Below are positions 27,887-41,279 of a stretch of 64,000 bases of DNA, in pieces. How positions within the stretch are numbered: the stretch's first letter is position 1; each line of letters begins with the position of its first letter. The translations under genes were made by a program, and so were the position numbers. Location: positions 682,001-746,000 of the forward strand of contig PPXM03000002.1 of NCBI GenBank assembly GCA_003707065.3. Reading direction: 5' to 3'. A model generated the notes under the pieces. It worked only from the letters and a program-made list of their open reading frames with translations, was not told the DNA's origin and did no database searches. This DNA is from Trigonopsis variabilis (taxonomy: Eukaryota; Ascomycota; Trigonopsidomycetes; Trigonopsidales; Trigonopsidaceae).

Positions 27887-30040
27887 ATGTCCATCAGCGA
27901 CATTCGCGCGAACGCTGCACTGTCTATAAGTAAAAATCAGGAATTAACGAATGAATTGGAGCGCTATTATACTCAATCAACTGAGGAGATGACCTTGGGG
28001 CTCTCGAGGCTTGAATTATTAAGATCGCAGATCGGATCGACCCAAACCATAGGATCCGCTCTAAGTAATGATATGATAAGGCCTTTAGGCATTGCCAAGC
28101 GACTTTCGGAGCAGCTGCATCAGCTGGATACCGAGAAAAGCCGAGTTGGAGAGGCAGGGGAGTATGTGGATAAAGTCCAAGAATTGCGGAAGAATATCGT
28201 CAAGATCCAAAGCGCAATGGAAAGGAGAGAGTGGGATGTAGCGGCCCAGTATATTCATAAATCGACAGACCTGGGTCAAGATTTGATTGAGTCGAAATTT
28301 GCCCGAGCAATGGTCCCTACAAGTCAAGCTCCCGATAGTCCTCAAGAGACATTGGCCGAAGTGAGTGAGAGCCTGGCACGATTGTTTCTACGAGAGTTTG
28401 ATGAAGCCGCCAAGGCCAAGGATATCAAGAAGTTGACGCGGGTATTCAAGTTGTTACCATTAATAGGTCGTCAGCAGCAAGGTCTAGATCGATATGGGCG
28501 CTTTGTCTGTGCCATTATATCAGAACGAAGTCGCAAGCTGCTATCTGATCGGTTAGAAGGGGTTCAGATTTACGGGTTAGTCTTCTCAAGACTTTTCGAA
28601 GACATTGCGTTGATTATAGAACAGCACTCGGGCCTGGTGGAACGTCATTATGGGGCAGGAAGCATGAAAGAAGTCATTGAACGCATCCAGGCAGAAGTTG
28701 ATACTCAAGGAGGAATCATTATAGACATTTTTAATGACGAAAGAAAAATTGATCGCAAGATAGCTGATATAAAGAACTACTCCTATGCTTTCCTCATGGA
28801 AACATTCACTTCATCGCGGGTCGATGTTCCGGATAACCTGGACTCGGATGATATAAATATCCAACAAATTGATGAATTATTAAATGAAAGTGCCCTCATT
28901 CTAAGCCGCTGGGCACTCTACGGTCAATTTGTCGCTCGGAAATTTACGCCAGTCTCTTCGCAACTTCAACTTCCCTCTTTTATAAAAACGTGTAACCTCC
29001 AAAAGAAAATCGATTCCAAGGTGAACCCTTGTTTTGAGTCCATGAGCATTTTTTTCCTCCGCAGGGCTGTCGAGCAAGCTTTCCAAATGGAAGAATTCCC
29101 TGATTTGACAAAGACCAGTTTCGAGTCACCTCCAATAACGTCTTGTGTCGATGATATAATGTATATTTTAGATACATCGGTCAACCGGGTTATTTCCACC
29201 GGGCAGTCTGCTCTCATAATCAACCTGATCAATAATTTCAGACGAATCATTGAATCTGATTATGTGGGAATTATTCAGCGGCGTTTGAGAGATGAAGCAG
29301 TCGCAAAGGCTGCGACTAGTGGATCAAATACCATGTTCAGCCCTCACGATAGCAATGTGAAAGCATTTCTGGTCTTTCTCAATAATCTGGACTTGTCATC
29401 TACCTATATCTCTAAGATTGTTAGTAAGCTCACGTCAACCTTGGCTGAAACTATCCAAATTACGGATACATATGATAGGGTTCTTAAGGCCCTCAATACC
29501 CTTGCTTCTTCCTTTGAATCTCGTGTAGGAGAAATCATTAACGATGGCCTTCGAATTACTTTCAATCAAGTCCTCAGTGGTCGTCTTAGATCAATCTTGG
29601 CCGATAGTTTTAAAGAGCGAATATACCTGACTGTTGAAGGTAACGAGTTCCTGGGTCCAGATAATCTTGTTAAAAATAAGTTCCTTTCATTGTGGGAACC
29701 TGTGACTCAGCCTATCACGGGCTGCCTTACAGATCCCAACAAGACCCGCTTTTTACTGATTGCTTGTTCGTCCCTTGCCCGCGCTCTTGAGAAGCGAGTA
29801 TGGGATACAAAAGGCAAGATCGATGAGGCTGGAGCCATTCGATTGGACCGTGATATTTCCGGCATTGTGTCTGGAGTAACTGGAATCCAGTATTCTTTGC
29901 GAGACCGTTTTGTTCGTGTCGCCCAGCTTGTCTTGGCTATTACCATGGATAAAGAGGAAATTGAAACCAGCGACATAGAATGGGTCCTCAGCGAATATGA
30001 ACTCAGAAAAGCACATGAATTGCGCGTTGACACCCAGTGA
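27887..30040 (+). CDS. COG4: Conserved oligomeric Golgi complex subunit 4
   Basis: Lobe A subunit of the COG tether that retrieves Golgi enzymes within the stack. The 717-residue single-exon protein is mostly helical. The N-terminal part (KVQELRKNIVKIQSAMERRE, WDVAAQYIHK) matches the family. The C-terminal ELRDRF-type region appears as GVTGIQYSLRDRFVRVAQL with a VLSEYELRKAHELRVD end, close to the C-terminal arginine-rich helix of Cog4. The frame has no ATG before 27887 except a TTG at 27860, so 27887 is chosen. Confidence 0.9.
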   Translation: MSISDIRANAALSISKNQELTNELERYYTQSTEEMTLGLSRLELLRSQIGSTQTIGSALSNDMIRPLGIAKRLSEQLHQLDTEKSRVGEAGEYVDKVQELRKNIVKIQSAMERREWDVAAQYIHKSTDLGQDLIESKFARAMVPTSQAPDSPQETLAEVSESLARLFLREFDEAAKAKDIKKLTRVFKLLPLIGRQQQGLDRYGRFVCAIISERSRKLLSDRLEGVQIYGLVFSRLFEDIALIIEQHSGLVERHYGAGSMKEVIERIQAEVDTQGGIIIDIFNDERKIDRKIADIKNYSYAFLMETFTSSRVDVPDNLDSDDINIQQIDELLNESALILSRWALYGQFVARKFTPVSSQLQLPSFIKTCNLQKKIDSKVNPCFESMSIFFLRRAVEQAFQMEEFPDLTKTSFESPPITSCVDDIMYILDTSVNRVISTGQSALIINLINNFRRIIESDYVGIIQRRLRDEAVAKAATSGSNTMFSPHDSNVKAFLVFLNNLDLSSTYISKIVSKLTSTLAETIQITDTYDRVLKALNTLASSFESRVGEIINDGLRITFNQVLSGRLRSILADSFKERIYLTVEGNEFLGPDNLVKNKFLSLWEPVTQPITGCLTDPNKTRFLLIACSSLARALEKRVWDTKGKIDEAGAIRLDRDISGIVSGVTGIQYSLRDRFVRVAQLVLAITMDKEEIETSDIEWVLSEYELRKAHELRVDTQ

Positions 30041-30688
30041 TTAATCTTTTCTCTGTCAAGCAACGTGCAGCTGACCTTATTTATGTCTCCCTTTTCGTCT
30101 AATGGAAGCTAACTGGATCCTGAAAAGAGATTACATTTTCTCTATCATAGATTTACTAATGACCACACCGCTCTTACTTTTCTCCTATCACCTTACGTCT
30201 TCTAAGCCAATTTTCTTTTGGCTTCTCCGGCTCTTTTCATTGATGTCACATTAAATATTTATGCAGTGCAATAGAATATAAATCTATGCTTGTAGCAATA
30301 CGAATCTATGCTGTTGATGAAACATTTACATATCAGCAGGCGAATTTTACATGTAGAAGTTATCGATTATAACTAGCTCCCTTTTCATAATGTAAACTCA
30401 TTTTCTCAAGGCTAGCTTGTTTTGCGGGTGCATCCGTTAAGAAAGACGTGCTTCGTTGTTCTTGTTCATGATATTAAGACTCATCTGCAGCATGCTTCAC
30501 TCATCAGCGACTTCGCCCTGTGGTTTTTTGACTCCGTTACGGTTGACTGTCATGTCTTGAACCCATGCACACAATTTGCACGTTGCGTTGCAATGGAACT
30601 GTAACAGGCGCAATACTATTTTCACTACGCTTTGTCGTTGCCTAATTACAGCTGTCTTGATTGGCTCGTTTTTCCTCACTCTATCATC
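30041..30688. other. Intergenic region, COG4 / NDUFA13
   Basis: About 650 nt. It contains short frames on both strands (about 60 codons) without protein-like composition. It serves as COG4 3' end and NDUFA13 promoter. No RNA gene or repeat is recognised. Confidence 0.45.
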
Positions 30689-31125
30689 ATGGTTCAAGAT
30701 TTACCGCCCGTCGGAGGCTATGATTCCATTCAATGGAGGGTAAGAAAGTCTTGCTTGATAGTACTGATTCATAGCGTAATCTCCCCAACCGTGGCTTCCG
30801 TCCCACTATTGTTTTGGGCATTGTTGGGGCCATTTCAATCTATGGCTTCTATCGAACTTTTGAAGCTATCCGCGAAAAATAGTACGTGGAGTGATAAAGT
30901 TCTCTATCTAATAACAGTGAATTAAAGCGGGAAAAGACCTGGGCCCGACTTTATTTGACTCCTTTGTTGCAGGCCGAGGCCGACCGGGACCTTGTCAGGC
31001 GCCATTATGCTATTCTCGAGAGAGAAAAGGAGATTATGAAAGACGTCCCCAACTGGCAGCCTGGTGCTAATGTTTACAATGATAATAGGTTGCGCGCCCC
31101 TTCATTTTTGGTGTTGGACGAATAG
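30689..31125 (+). CDS. NADH dehydrogenase complex I subunit NDUFA13 / GRIM-19
   Basis: Accessory subunit of mitochondrial respiratory complex I. Three exons (30689-30739, 30775-30881, 30918-31125; introns 35 and 36 nt) give 121 residues. Spliced motifs fit the family: MVQDLPPVGGYDSIQW at the N-terminus, RRNLPNRGF across junction 1, one transmembrane helix (IVLGIVGAISIYGFY) and TWARLYLTPLLQAEADR followed by KDVPNW. The gene was missed by simple open-frame calling because no single frame is long. Its presence shows the organism keeps complex I, unlike budding or fission yeasts. Confidence 0.92.
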
Positions 31126-31276
31126 ATGGATTCTGGAGCATATTATACGAGCAATCTTCCTGAAAACTTGTTACCTTGTAGCAAAAACAACATAAAAACA
31201 GACAAAGTCAACACGTCCGAACTTGAATTCCCAAAAACCTTAAACCTTTATTTATTTCTTTCCAGAACTGCAGACT

Positions 31277-33617
31277 CTACTGGATCACGCATTGTTCAGA
31301 ACAAGCACTCTGGCTCGATGGATTAGACTGCACTGGTCCAGAAAGCTTCAGCTTTTGAACTCCTGTCTCAGGCCACCACGACAATATCTGTTTGTGCGGA
31401 TCATACTCGGTCTTCCCCGAGCTGACATGCACAAACATCTCGTTTTCAGGAAAGTGGACCAAGGGAACATAGATCGTAGTTGGTTTATCATCATGGGGTA
31501 TATCAGCATTTATCTTCAAAACAAATTTATTGTTCGGAATGTCATAGGAGTGGCCTCGAAGATGGCCATTGATCTTTTCGGGATAGGGACGAATAAACGC
31601 CTTATAGGCACGTGCACCTTTGATGTATTCGGAGGGACTGAGATCAATTTCAGAAGGAGCCGAGCTCTGAGAACTCGACAGAATGAAGCTATTATTCGTG
31701 CTAATGTTTGTGCTGATAGATGACGAAACATTGTCCGGTAAGTTATCCAAGAGAAGCCCTCGAGTAGAAGAAGAACTCGGAGAAGGAGCCTCGAGTTTCG
31801 AACTACCTTGCCACTTGGACAGCGCTCTGTTGTTGACGTGATAGTCATCCTTACTCCACACACTGAGATCTTCCTGATTCCATAGATCTCCTAATTCATG
31901 GCGGTTGTCGGCTGAATAAAGCCACAGGCAATGGTCCAAATTGGATCCTTCCACTCCAGAATAGATAGCATCTAGTGCCTGTGTTTGGGAAGAGTAATCG
32001 CCCGTCCGATATGCTTCCTTATTGTTCATATCATAAGGGATCCCGGTTTCTGTCAGAATAGTTGGACATGGTCCCATATATTCGAAACCCTCTTTGCGAA
32101 GTCTAGCCAATTGGTTCCGTAAACAGCTGCGAACATTAGCTTCCCCCAGCTTGATGGCCAAAGGAAGAATTGGATAGTCTCCTCTCAAAAATCCGAGAAC
32201 GTCCACATTGAAAAAGGGATTCCAGCTTTTGTTTAAAAGAGTTAAGCCATCATAATAATGGCAAGCATATGCCAGATACTTGTCTTTTTCACAGATAAGT
32301 TTAAGGTCAGGAGGGATCCCCATAACAGGAGGTTGAACAATGATATAAAGATCATGTGACGATTCTCGAATAGTCTTTATGTACTGGAAGACATAATCAA
32401 GGAAGAAACTATCTCTAAAGAAATCCTGAGAGATGGGCTCGTCACCGAAGGCGGGTCTAGTGAAATAGTCTGGTATCAGTAATTCGCCTGACTTTTTATC
32501 ATAAAGTCCATGAGACGCCCATATACACTCGCCTAATTTCCAATTGGCGTCTCGTTTCCATCCATAATGCTTGTCAAAACTATCAGTATCCAGCCAACAA
32601 GAAACGCCGTCAGGATTAGCAAGTTCTGATCCAAATGCATACGGACCAAAAAAGCCAAATTTATAATAGGCAACATTCTGAGGAAATCCTGCCCCAAGAA
32701 GGATTCCCTGGAGAGGAGTCGGGGTTCTTGCTTTCCGAAGTTTCTGAGTATCGGGGATTTTGGTTAGGTTTGAGATACCGATATAGCCTGAATTAGGCTC
32801 ATTGATAGTTTCCCAGCCGATAATAGTTTCATTGTTAAGCCCATCAACCTGACTTAGCCGCTTAGCAAAATGGCCTATAGCTTGGAGGAAATGGCCTTGA
32901 AGGAAATCCTGGATATTTTCACCGTCGATTATACATTTGGGAGCAAACTCGTTACCACCAAAGAAAAGGGTGAACATAGTTTGACAGGCCATCCGGTAAT
33001 TATTAGTGGCCCATATCATGGCTGGAAACTCTTCAGAGCCGATGGTATTATGAACGATTGCGGCGTCTGCCGCAGAGAATTTCTTAGGATCTAGACCTGC
33101 CGCATAGAATGTCCATAAAGGAGCTCCACAGCCTCCAGAAAACCTTGACCACTGTCGTTAGCAAACCACGCCTTGGACGCTGATCTTACCACGTCCTGAT
33201 GAGGGTCCATGATAACGTAGAAACCATACTGCTTCATCTTCTGGAGCACTTTGATAGAATAGTCGATGAACTCTTCGTCATAGATTCCCCTAGAAAGCAG
33301 TTAATAACTCCTTTTCATTAGCAAACTCACGGTCCCTTATGCTCTAGAGCCTCCCAAGTAAAGACATAGCGAATTGTGTTGAAACCCCAAGATCGGATTC
33401 TTTCCAGATGTTGATCAATATCTTGCAACTGAAAAGGTCGGCCAACAAACGAGACATCATCTCCTTCAAAGAAATGGTCTGGGATGTGGCTTGGAACGTA
33501 AGGATGTAAAGGCCATTTCGACTCTCCCGTGCAGTTGATCCCTTTTAAAACAACACTCCGACCGCTTTCGTCAGCAAACTCGGCCGAAGAGTCCCGGATA
33601 ACTGTATGTAGAGGCAT
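31277..33617 (-). CDS. GH5 steryl/ceramide beta-glucosidase (EGCrP2 / Egh1 type)
   Basis: Intracellular glycosidase of the endoglycoceramidase-related family, which removes glucose from ergosteryl-glucoside or glucosylceramide. Three exons (33331-33617, 33190-33289, 31277-33151; introns 41 and 38 nt) give 753 residues. The barrel shows LKGINCTGESKWP, GFNTIRYVFTWEALE, DPHQDVWSRFSGG (across intron 2), the acid/base glutamate in GWETINEPN and the nucleophile in ILTETGIPYD. A beta-sandwich-like C-terminal domain follows. No signal peptide is visible, in line with the cytosolic or vacuolar fungal enzymes. It is divergent from SKI3 with 327 nt between starts. Confidence 0.9.
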
Positions 33618-33944
33618 GAGGCTTGGAAGTGACGATGATGGAGATGTAGCGATCAGGCCCTCCGCAGATACGTGGTGATTTTAATTCCCAAAACGAGATA
33701 TCTAGCCACAAGGTTAGGGCGTAGGATGAACGAGTCAAAGAGTACGAACTTATGATATTAATGGCGACAGAACTTTATATATTACTCTAATCAGAGGTCA
33801 AACGTCCTTGTTATTAGGCAGTTCCAGACCAACTTACCCAAATTGGCAGTGGGCAGTCCCGCAACCGTTACATCTTCTTCGCATCGCAGGTTCAGAGATC
33901 TGACCAAGTCTACCCAAGTTCAGTGCTAAAGTCTGAGCAAACTC
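33618..33944. promoter_or_regulatory. Divergent promoter region, GH5 glucosidase / SKI3
   Basis: 327 nt between divergent starts. I see an AT-rich core (TTTATATATTACT near 33774) that could serve as a TATA-type element, and nothing more specific. Confidence 0.4.
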
Positions 33945-36900
33945 ATGTCGACCAAGCAGTTAATAAAAAAAGCTCGGGAGGCATGGAACAACAAAGATTA
34001 CCAAGAAACGTTTGATGTTTCGAATCAGGTTATTCAATCTGATCCAAGTAATTATTTGGGGTGAGCATAGAGCAGAGATCCTTGGTCCTAACGCCATAGA
34101 TATGTCTTTAAAGGTCTGGCTGCTCATCAATTAAAATTGCAGAAAGAAAGCGAACAAAGCTTTCGGAAGGGTATTGAGGTGGATAGCAAAAATCCTCTAG
34201 CATGGCAAGGACTGTTGAACATCCTTAAAGATACCCAACAGTATTCTGAGGTGCCTTATGTGATCAGGGCTCTGGCTGAATGCTATATGAATGAGTGAGA
34301 GACAGAGTGATAGATTGTTCTGACAGATTTAGGGATGAAATGGAGAAATGCTTCAAGACAGTTGATGGCTTCCTAAGTGAATCTAAGCGGATTAATAATG
34401 ACTCTTACGCTATAGCATTAAGAACTTTATTATTTAGTCCCGATTCGCAAGCCTTAAGGGAATATCTTGGTCCTCGATTACCAAATACATTATATCTATT
34501 GCATGTCTTGATTGATTTGGTCGAACAACAACAGAAGAACTGGATTACTTATCAGATTGGGCGACGGAAAGGCAGATTAAACGCTATCGTTAGAAATGTT
34601 CATCTTGAAGTTAAAAGAGAGGCTTATGACTTTTTCAAATTGGATGAGCTGTATTCTATGGTTCTCGATCTATCTGATGACGACGGGGAGAGAAGAACCG
34701 CAGAGGAGAAACTAAGCTCTCTGCTCTACAATATGCTCAAAGTAGCTGAACCTAATAATAAGCCTGCGCTGTTGTCTAGGTTCAAAGACTTGTGTGATGG
34801 AGTCATTGCAATCAAGGCCCCCATTCAGCTATGCTGGGAGTACATCATGAATACTAGTGACGTTTACAACCTGGCTGATCTTGATATTAACTTGATTTCT
34901 TACTTCGTCAAACTGTTCCCGGACAGTGGTCTCACTGACGTTTTTAGAGCATACTTGGTCTCTGAAATCTCACCTTATACTGTTTCCGATTTGAAAGATA
35001 AACTCGACTTCGAGATTGAGGAAAATGGAGATGAAGGATCTTGGAAATTGTCAACAATTGAAATTCTTGAAATAATGGCCGGCGGATTTGACAAGTTGAA
35101 TGGAAAATCCATTCTCGCACATCAAATCCTGGCTGAATATTATATTTATTTGCACGAATATCAAAGTGCCATTGATGTCGGCAACTCAGGGATGAAATTG
35201 GTGCGCACCGAGTCCAAAAGTACCAGCCTACAGTTGAAAAACGTCACAGATGCTTTGATGGTTTGCATTTCTACGGCTGATGTTTATTATCAAGCGCCAA
35301 AGAACCACCGGCGGGCAAAAGCAATGTTCTCCAAGATTTTGATCACCCGTCCTAACGATACGAGGTGTATGATCGGAAAATCCCTCATCTTGCGTGAAGA
35401 GAATGACATCAAAAAGGCCTTGAATCTGATAAATAAGGTCTTAGACAACGAACCAGACAATATTTCAGCTTTATCTGAAGCCGGATACTGTAATGTTTTG
35501 TTAAAGAAGTTCGATGTCGCAGATAAACAACTTAGACGAGCGATTTCTCTTGTCAGTAGTCAGGACCCACGCTCTATGTCTCAGAAGGCCTTCTTGTGGT
35601 GGTCAGTCGGAAACAATTTATCGAATCAGAATGCAGATGACCCGGAAGTCTATAGAGCTTATATTATGGCCTTGAAATGTGATATGAACTACTCTCCTGC
35701 CTTCACTAAACTTGGGTTTTACTACCTAAATGTTCTTGGTGACTCGACACGGGCTACTAAATGTTTCCAGAAGGCTTTTGAACTCGATGGGAGCGAAATT
35801 GAATCGGCAGAGCAACTGGCGATTGGCTTTTCTAATTCCCGTGAATGGGAAATTGTCCAGGTTATCTGCAATAGGGTTCTTGAAGCCGAAAAAGAGAAGT
35901 CTTCTGGACTTAAGATGAAAGAGTGGCCATATCGAGCTCTAGGCATAGTATCACTTCAGCAAGGTGAGTATACAAAGGCCATTCAATGTTTCCAATCTGC
36001 TCTCAAGATCAATAGGAATGATATAAATTCATGGTTAGGTATCGGAGAGGCTTATTCTCGCAGTGGGAGATACATAGCATCTGCTAAGGCGTTTGATCAA
36101 GGTATCTGCCTGGATTCGTCAAATTGGCTGGGATTGTATCAGAAGGGAATCGTTGAAGACTGTCTGGGAAATTATGATGAAGCACTGAGCATCTACCGGC
36201 AAGTCCTGGAGGATCACCCTAATGAGGTTGGTGTCAAAGTCTCTTTAGTGGAAAGTCTTGCTAAGCAGGCTACCACACATCTCAAAGATGGATTTTACAA
36301 CCGAGCGGCTCATTCTTCCATTGAAAGTTTACGCCATATAGGTGGGATTCTCAACGAACGGCAAGATTTCTTGAGGATCTGGAAACTTGGTGGTGATGCT
36401 TGTGAAATAATTTTACAATTGCCCCTGTTCTGGAAAGAATTTCCGTTAGAAATCGTGACTAAATACTTTGCAAAGACTGACAACGATGAGTACGAGTTGA
36501 TTCAAGCGGGAGTGAAAGATTTCATTACCCTTGGTGACTTTTCTGGGATTTCTGATGAACCGACGTTGGAAACTATCATTTATGTTTATCTCTCAATGAA
36601 CAAAATGGCTCTGAAACTCGGGCAAAATGAAAGGACATCAAGGTCCAGTGTATGGTACAACTATGGTAGAGCACACTTTATCTCATATCTGTTGTCCAAT
36701 CATGACACTGGATATCTGAGGTATTCGATCTCATTTTTGAAGAAGGCTATTACTCATGAACCAAAAAATACTCAATTCTGGACGATGTTGGGAATTGCTA
36801 ACGCATTCGCCAATCCTCGTGCATCTCAGCATGCCTTGATCAAATCTTTGAGCATTGATTTCCGACAAGCAGCAGCATGGAACAACCTTGGGACTCTTTA

Positions 36901-38086
36901 TCTTAAAGCTGGTGATCATGAACTTGCCGGCTTATGCTTTTCTAGAACACAAACGATTGATCCTGATGTCGCTCAAGCTTGGCAAGGGCAAGCTCTTATA
37001 AGCGAATGGAAAGGCGAAACAGAGGAGAGTAACGAAATTATAGAGCATTTGATCAGTCTAGCGTCTGCTGAGGATCAGTCCAGTAAGTTACTTTATGGAC
37101 TATCATGTTTTCGGACAGAAATGTCGCAGTCATGTGGAAAAGAGGAGTCATTACCATTGATTAGATCTATCTTCGAATTGGACAAGCTTTTAGAGCTAAA
37201 TCCTGATGATAGAAATGGACTAGAACTTGACTCCTTGCTATACGAGAGGCTACGGTCTTATGATCAAGGTATATCCCGTCTCAAGCATCTTTCTCAGTTA
37301 CTGGAGGTCGAATATGAAGAGACAGAAGACCCGGAGTGTCTGAAGAAGTATGTCATCGCCCTATCTAGTCTGGCGCGGCTGTATCTTGCTGCCGGCGAGT
37401 ATGAAGAGTCGCTTGACAATGTGAATGCTGTGATTCAGCTTACCGAAGAGCAGAGGGAAATTTTTGCCCAGGAGCGTCTATCCAGTCATTTGACAGGAGG
37501 GATCAGCTATTATTTCCTAGAGCAGCTAGAGGAAGCTATACCGTTCTTCAGTAAGGCATTGGAAGAGTCTGAGAATGATCCCGATGTGGTGGTACTACTG
37601 TCTCAAGTTTTGCTGGCTACTAAAGGTTCTCAAGAAAAGGAGGTTGCCAAAGATGAGTTATTTGGTACCATTGAAAGAGGAGTTGATCTTATGGCGATTC
37701 TTCTATTGGGAGCCATTGGCGTCATCGAAGACCAGCCGGAGGTTGTGGATGCTGTTGTTTCAGAGATCAGAGACTTGGATATTGAGACGAAGGGCAGCGG
37801 TGATAACGTGTATTCAATTGCTCAGCTGGAGTCGGCGGTGGATATTGCACAGGATCATGATACTCTATATACATGGCAAAAGGCCGTCGCGTTGGAGCCT
37901 TGGAATTATCATTCATGGTCAGAAGTGGATAGTCGCATATCATTGAAGATAGCCCGGAGAAGCGATATGGATGCTAAGCATCTGAGTGATGATTATGCAA
38001 ACCTAGGATCATTTGCATCTTGTCAACAAGCTGTGATGATAGCGCCCTGGAATAACCAGGCATGGGAAAAGTTGTGTGAGGCTTGA
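33945..38086 (+). CDS. SKI3: Superkiller complex TPR subunit Ski3 (TTC37)
   Basis: Scaffold of the cytosolic Ski complex, which feeds mRNA to the exosome for 3'-5' decay. Three exons (33945-34060, 34100-34294, 34327-38086; introns 39 and 32 nt) give 1356 residues. Tetratricopeptide repeats run almost throughout. The N-terminal one spans the first junction (AREAWNNKDYQETFDVSNQV, then GLAAHQLKLQKESEQSFRKG), and clear ones follow at EYTKAIQCFQSALKINRND, NYDEALSIYRQVLEDHPNE and ARLYLAAGEYEESLDNVNAV. Length and all-TPR build match Ski3/TTC37. The C-terminal W-x-x-L motifs (LEPWNYHSW, IAPWNNQAWEKL) are also family features. The large exon alone lacks a true start. Confidence 0.93.
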
Positions 38087-38146
38087 TTGTTGCATAGATA
38101 TAGAAGGAGCAGATCGGGGTCAGACGTGGGGTAGATGAACACCAAA

Positions 38147-39193
38147 TTACTCCAGATCGGTCGAAGCGTCATGGAGGCGCGTCAGCTGGCGGTTTTCGGC
38201 CATTTTATCGGGGTTTATCAATTCAACAATAGTCATAGCCAATATTCCAGAGGGAATCATTTGCGCCAGACGGATATGTAAGCCACGAAACGGAGCCTTC
38301 AAAATTCCGTCTTCCCGAATGAGGTTGGAAGCCACAGTCCAAACGCTTTGTACATCTGAAGGCCGTAGCTTCCTCATCTCATCAGAGACAGCCAGCTGCT
38401 GTCTGGTTTTGACAATATCGAGGAAATTGCTACACGTCGCAGCAGTCACTGTAGAACAGGCAGCGGACAGGCCGTATTGATAATTCGACAGATCGACTTT
38501 CCACCGTTCTGAAATATACTGTACTCGTTTTTTAACATTTTCCTGCTGTCAGCATTCTGGGAAGCCCAATTCTTACATAAGTAAGCCACCACACTACTGA
38601 ATGCGGGATGAAAACAGCCAAACCCTGTCGATTAGAATCATAGCGAAAACAATAAGACTTGCCATCCAGTATCCCCGGAACAGCTCCCCCTTTTTCCACA
38701 GCTCTGCAGCCAAGGGAAACATGGACTTGGGTTTGTCTGACCTCATTATTTGCATTCTTCCCTTGAGTACTTCCATGGCAGTATAAATAGGACTCGCCGC
38801 AATCTGGTCTCAGTAAAAACCTTACAAATTCCTCCTAACCTCCGACGTGGTCCCGCTTAGAGCGTAGTTAGCGAACGTATCATGGCCGGTGTAGGGAGCA
38901 AAGAGGTCCTTGCTTTTGCGATATACAAGCAAATATGTCGCAAATGCAGGAGCTGTAAAGGACAATGTAACAGTAATTCCTCTCCAGTAATGACTGAGTG
39001 GGATTTTCTGTCCTTTATTGGCAGCTGTCTGGCTCAAAGTCCGAGCAGTATCGACTGGCCATTAGCGTCGGTGAAAACAATATCTCATACTGGGATAAAA
39101 GACCAATCCCGATCCAACTGCACCCGCTCTTATAAGTTAGATTCATCCATAATGAGCTTCTTACACAGCCGCTCCTACAGTGAGCCAGTCCAT
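38147..39193 (-). CDS. Mitochondrial carrier family protein, substrate unknown
   Basis: Six short exons (39165-39193, 39091-39128, 38840-39054, 38663-38803, 38577-38624, 38147-38545) join to 289 residues in frame. The intron sizes are 36, 36, 36, 38 and 31 nt. Carrier features are VAGAVGSGLVFYPIDTARTL with the first P-x-D-x-x-R, SGTTSEI at the repeat 2 start, FRGYWMGLAVFIPHSVVWWL, and DIVKTRQQ in repeat 3. The proline of repeats 2 and 3 is replaced (TAMEVLKGRMQ, NFLDIVKTRQ). The fourth intron (38625-38662) must use donor GCAAGT: a GT donor two bases on breaks the frame and the GYW-GLAVFIP block. The start at 39193 is the first usable ATG. It is not a close match to a carrier of known substrate. 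Confidence 0.8.
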
Positions 39194-39364
39194 CTGGCTA
39201 GCGTGGATAAAGCGTTACAGAAACTGACCGGTGCTACGATCGGATATGATTTAATGTTTACCCTGCTCGGGACCGTCTAACAAGTAGGTGGAGCGATTCA
39301 TGCTAAGCCTTAAATAATCCAATCGAAGATAAATTACACTATCAAATACAAGATAAAAGGTCGT

Positions 39365-40941
<1,577 letters not shown>

Positions 40942-41279
40942 GTCGAAAGCTGTTGAACCGAGAAAATTTGTCGACTGGGATAGTGCCGGTACTGGTCACG
41001 TGCGACGCGTTACAGCCTAAGTCGCTCCTCTGGATCAAATGGAAGATGGCAACTTATTAGAGAAGTGATGATGGGTTTCTATACTATGATATTTTGTGAT
41101 TTGATGTGCAGAAATGAAGTTAAATCGTTAAGTTCATATGGTACAAAGGATTTTTGGGGAAAAAGAGCCGCTCCATTTCTTCTTTCACATCTCCTTTCAG
41201 AAATAAAATCACAATGAAATGGGCTATTTTTTCAGTGAAGAGTGGTATACGAGGAAAGAAAAGAGAAGACAGTAAAATA
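40942..41279. other. Spacer between CBF5 promoter and Derlin 3' end
   Basis: 338 nt on the same-strand tail-to-head arrangement. It contains the CBF5 promoter with CACGTG at 40997 and the Derlin 3' UTR. No further gene is seen. Confidence 0.45.
40997..41002. promoter_or_regulatory. CACGTG palindrome upstream of CBF5
   Basis: E-box core 56 nt before the CBF5 start, comparable in position to the CACGTG before RPS13. It may mark a shared ribosome-biogenesis regulator; this is inference. Confidence 0.4.

Noticed and set aside
30422-30697. Short frames on both strands before NDUFA13
   Set aside because: About 60 codons each, with no protein-like composition, no homology and mutual overlap.
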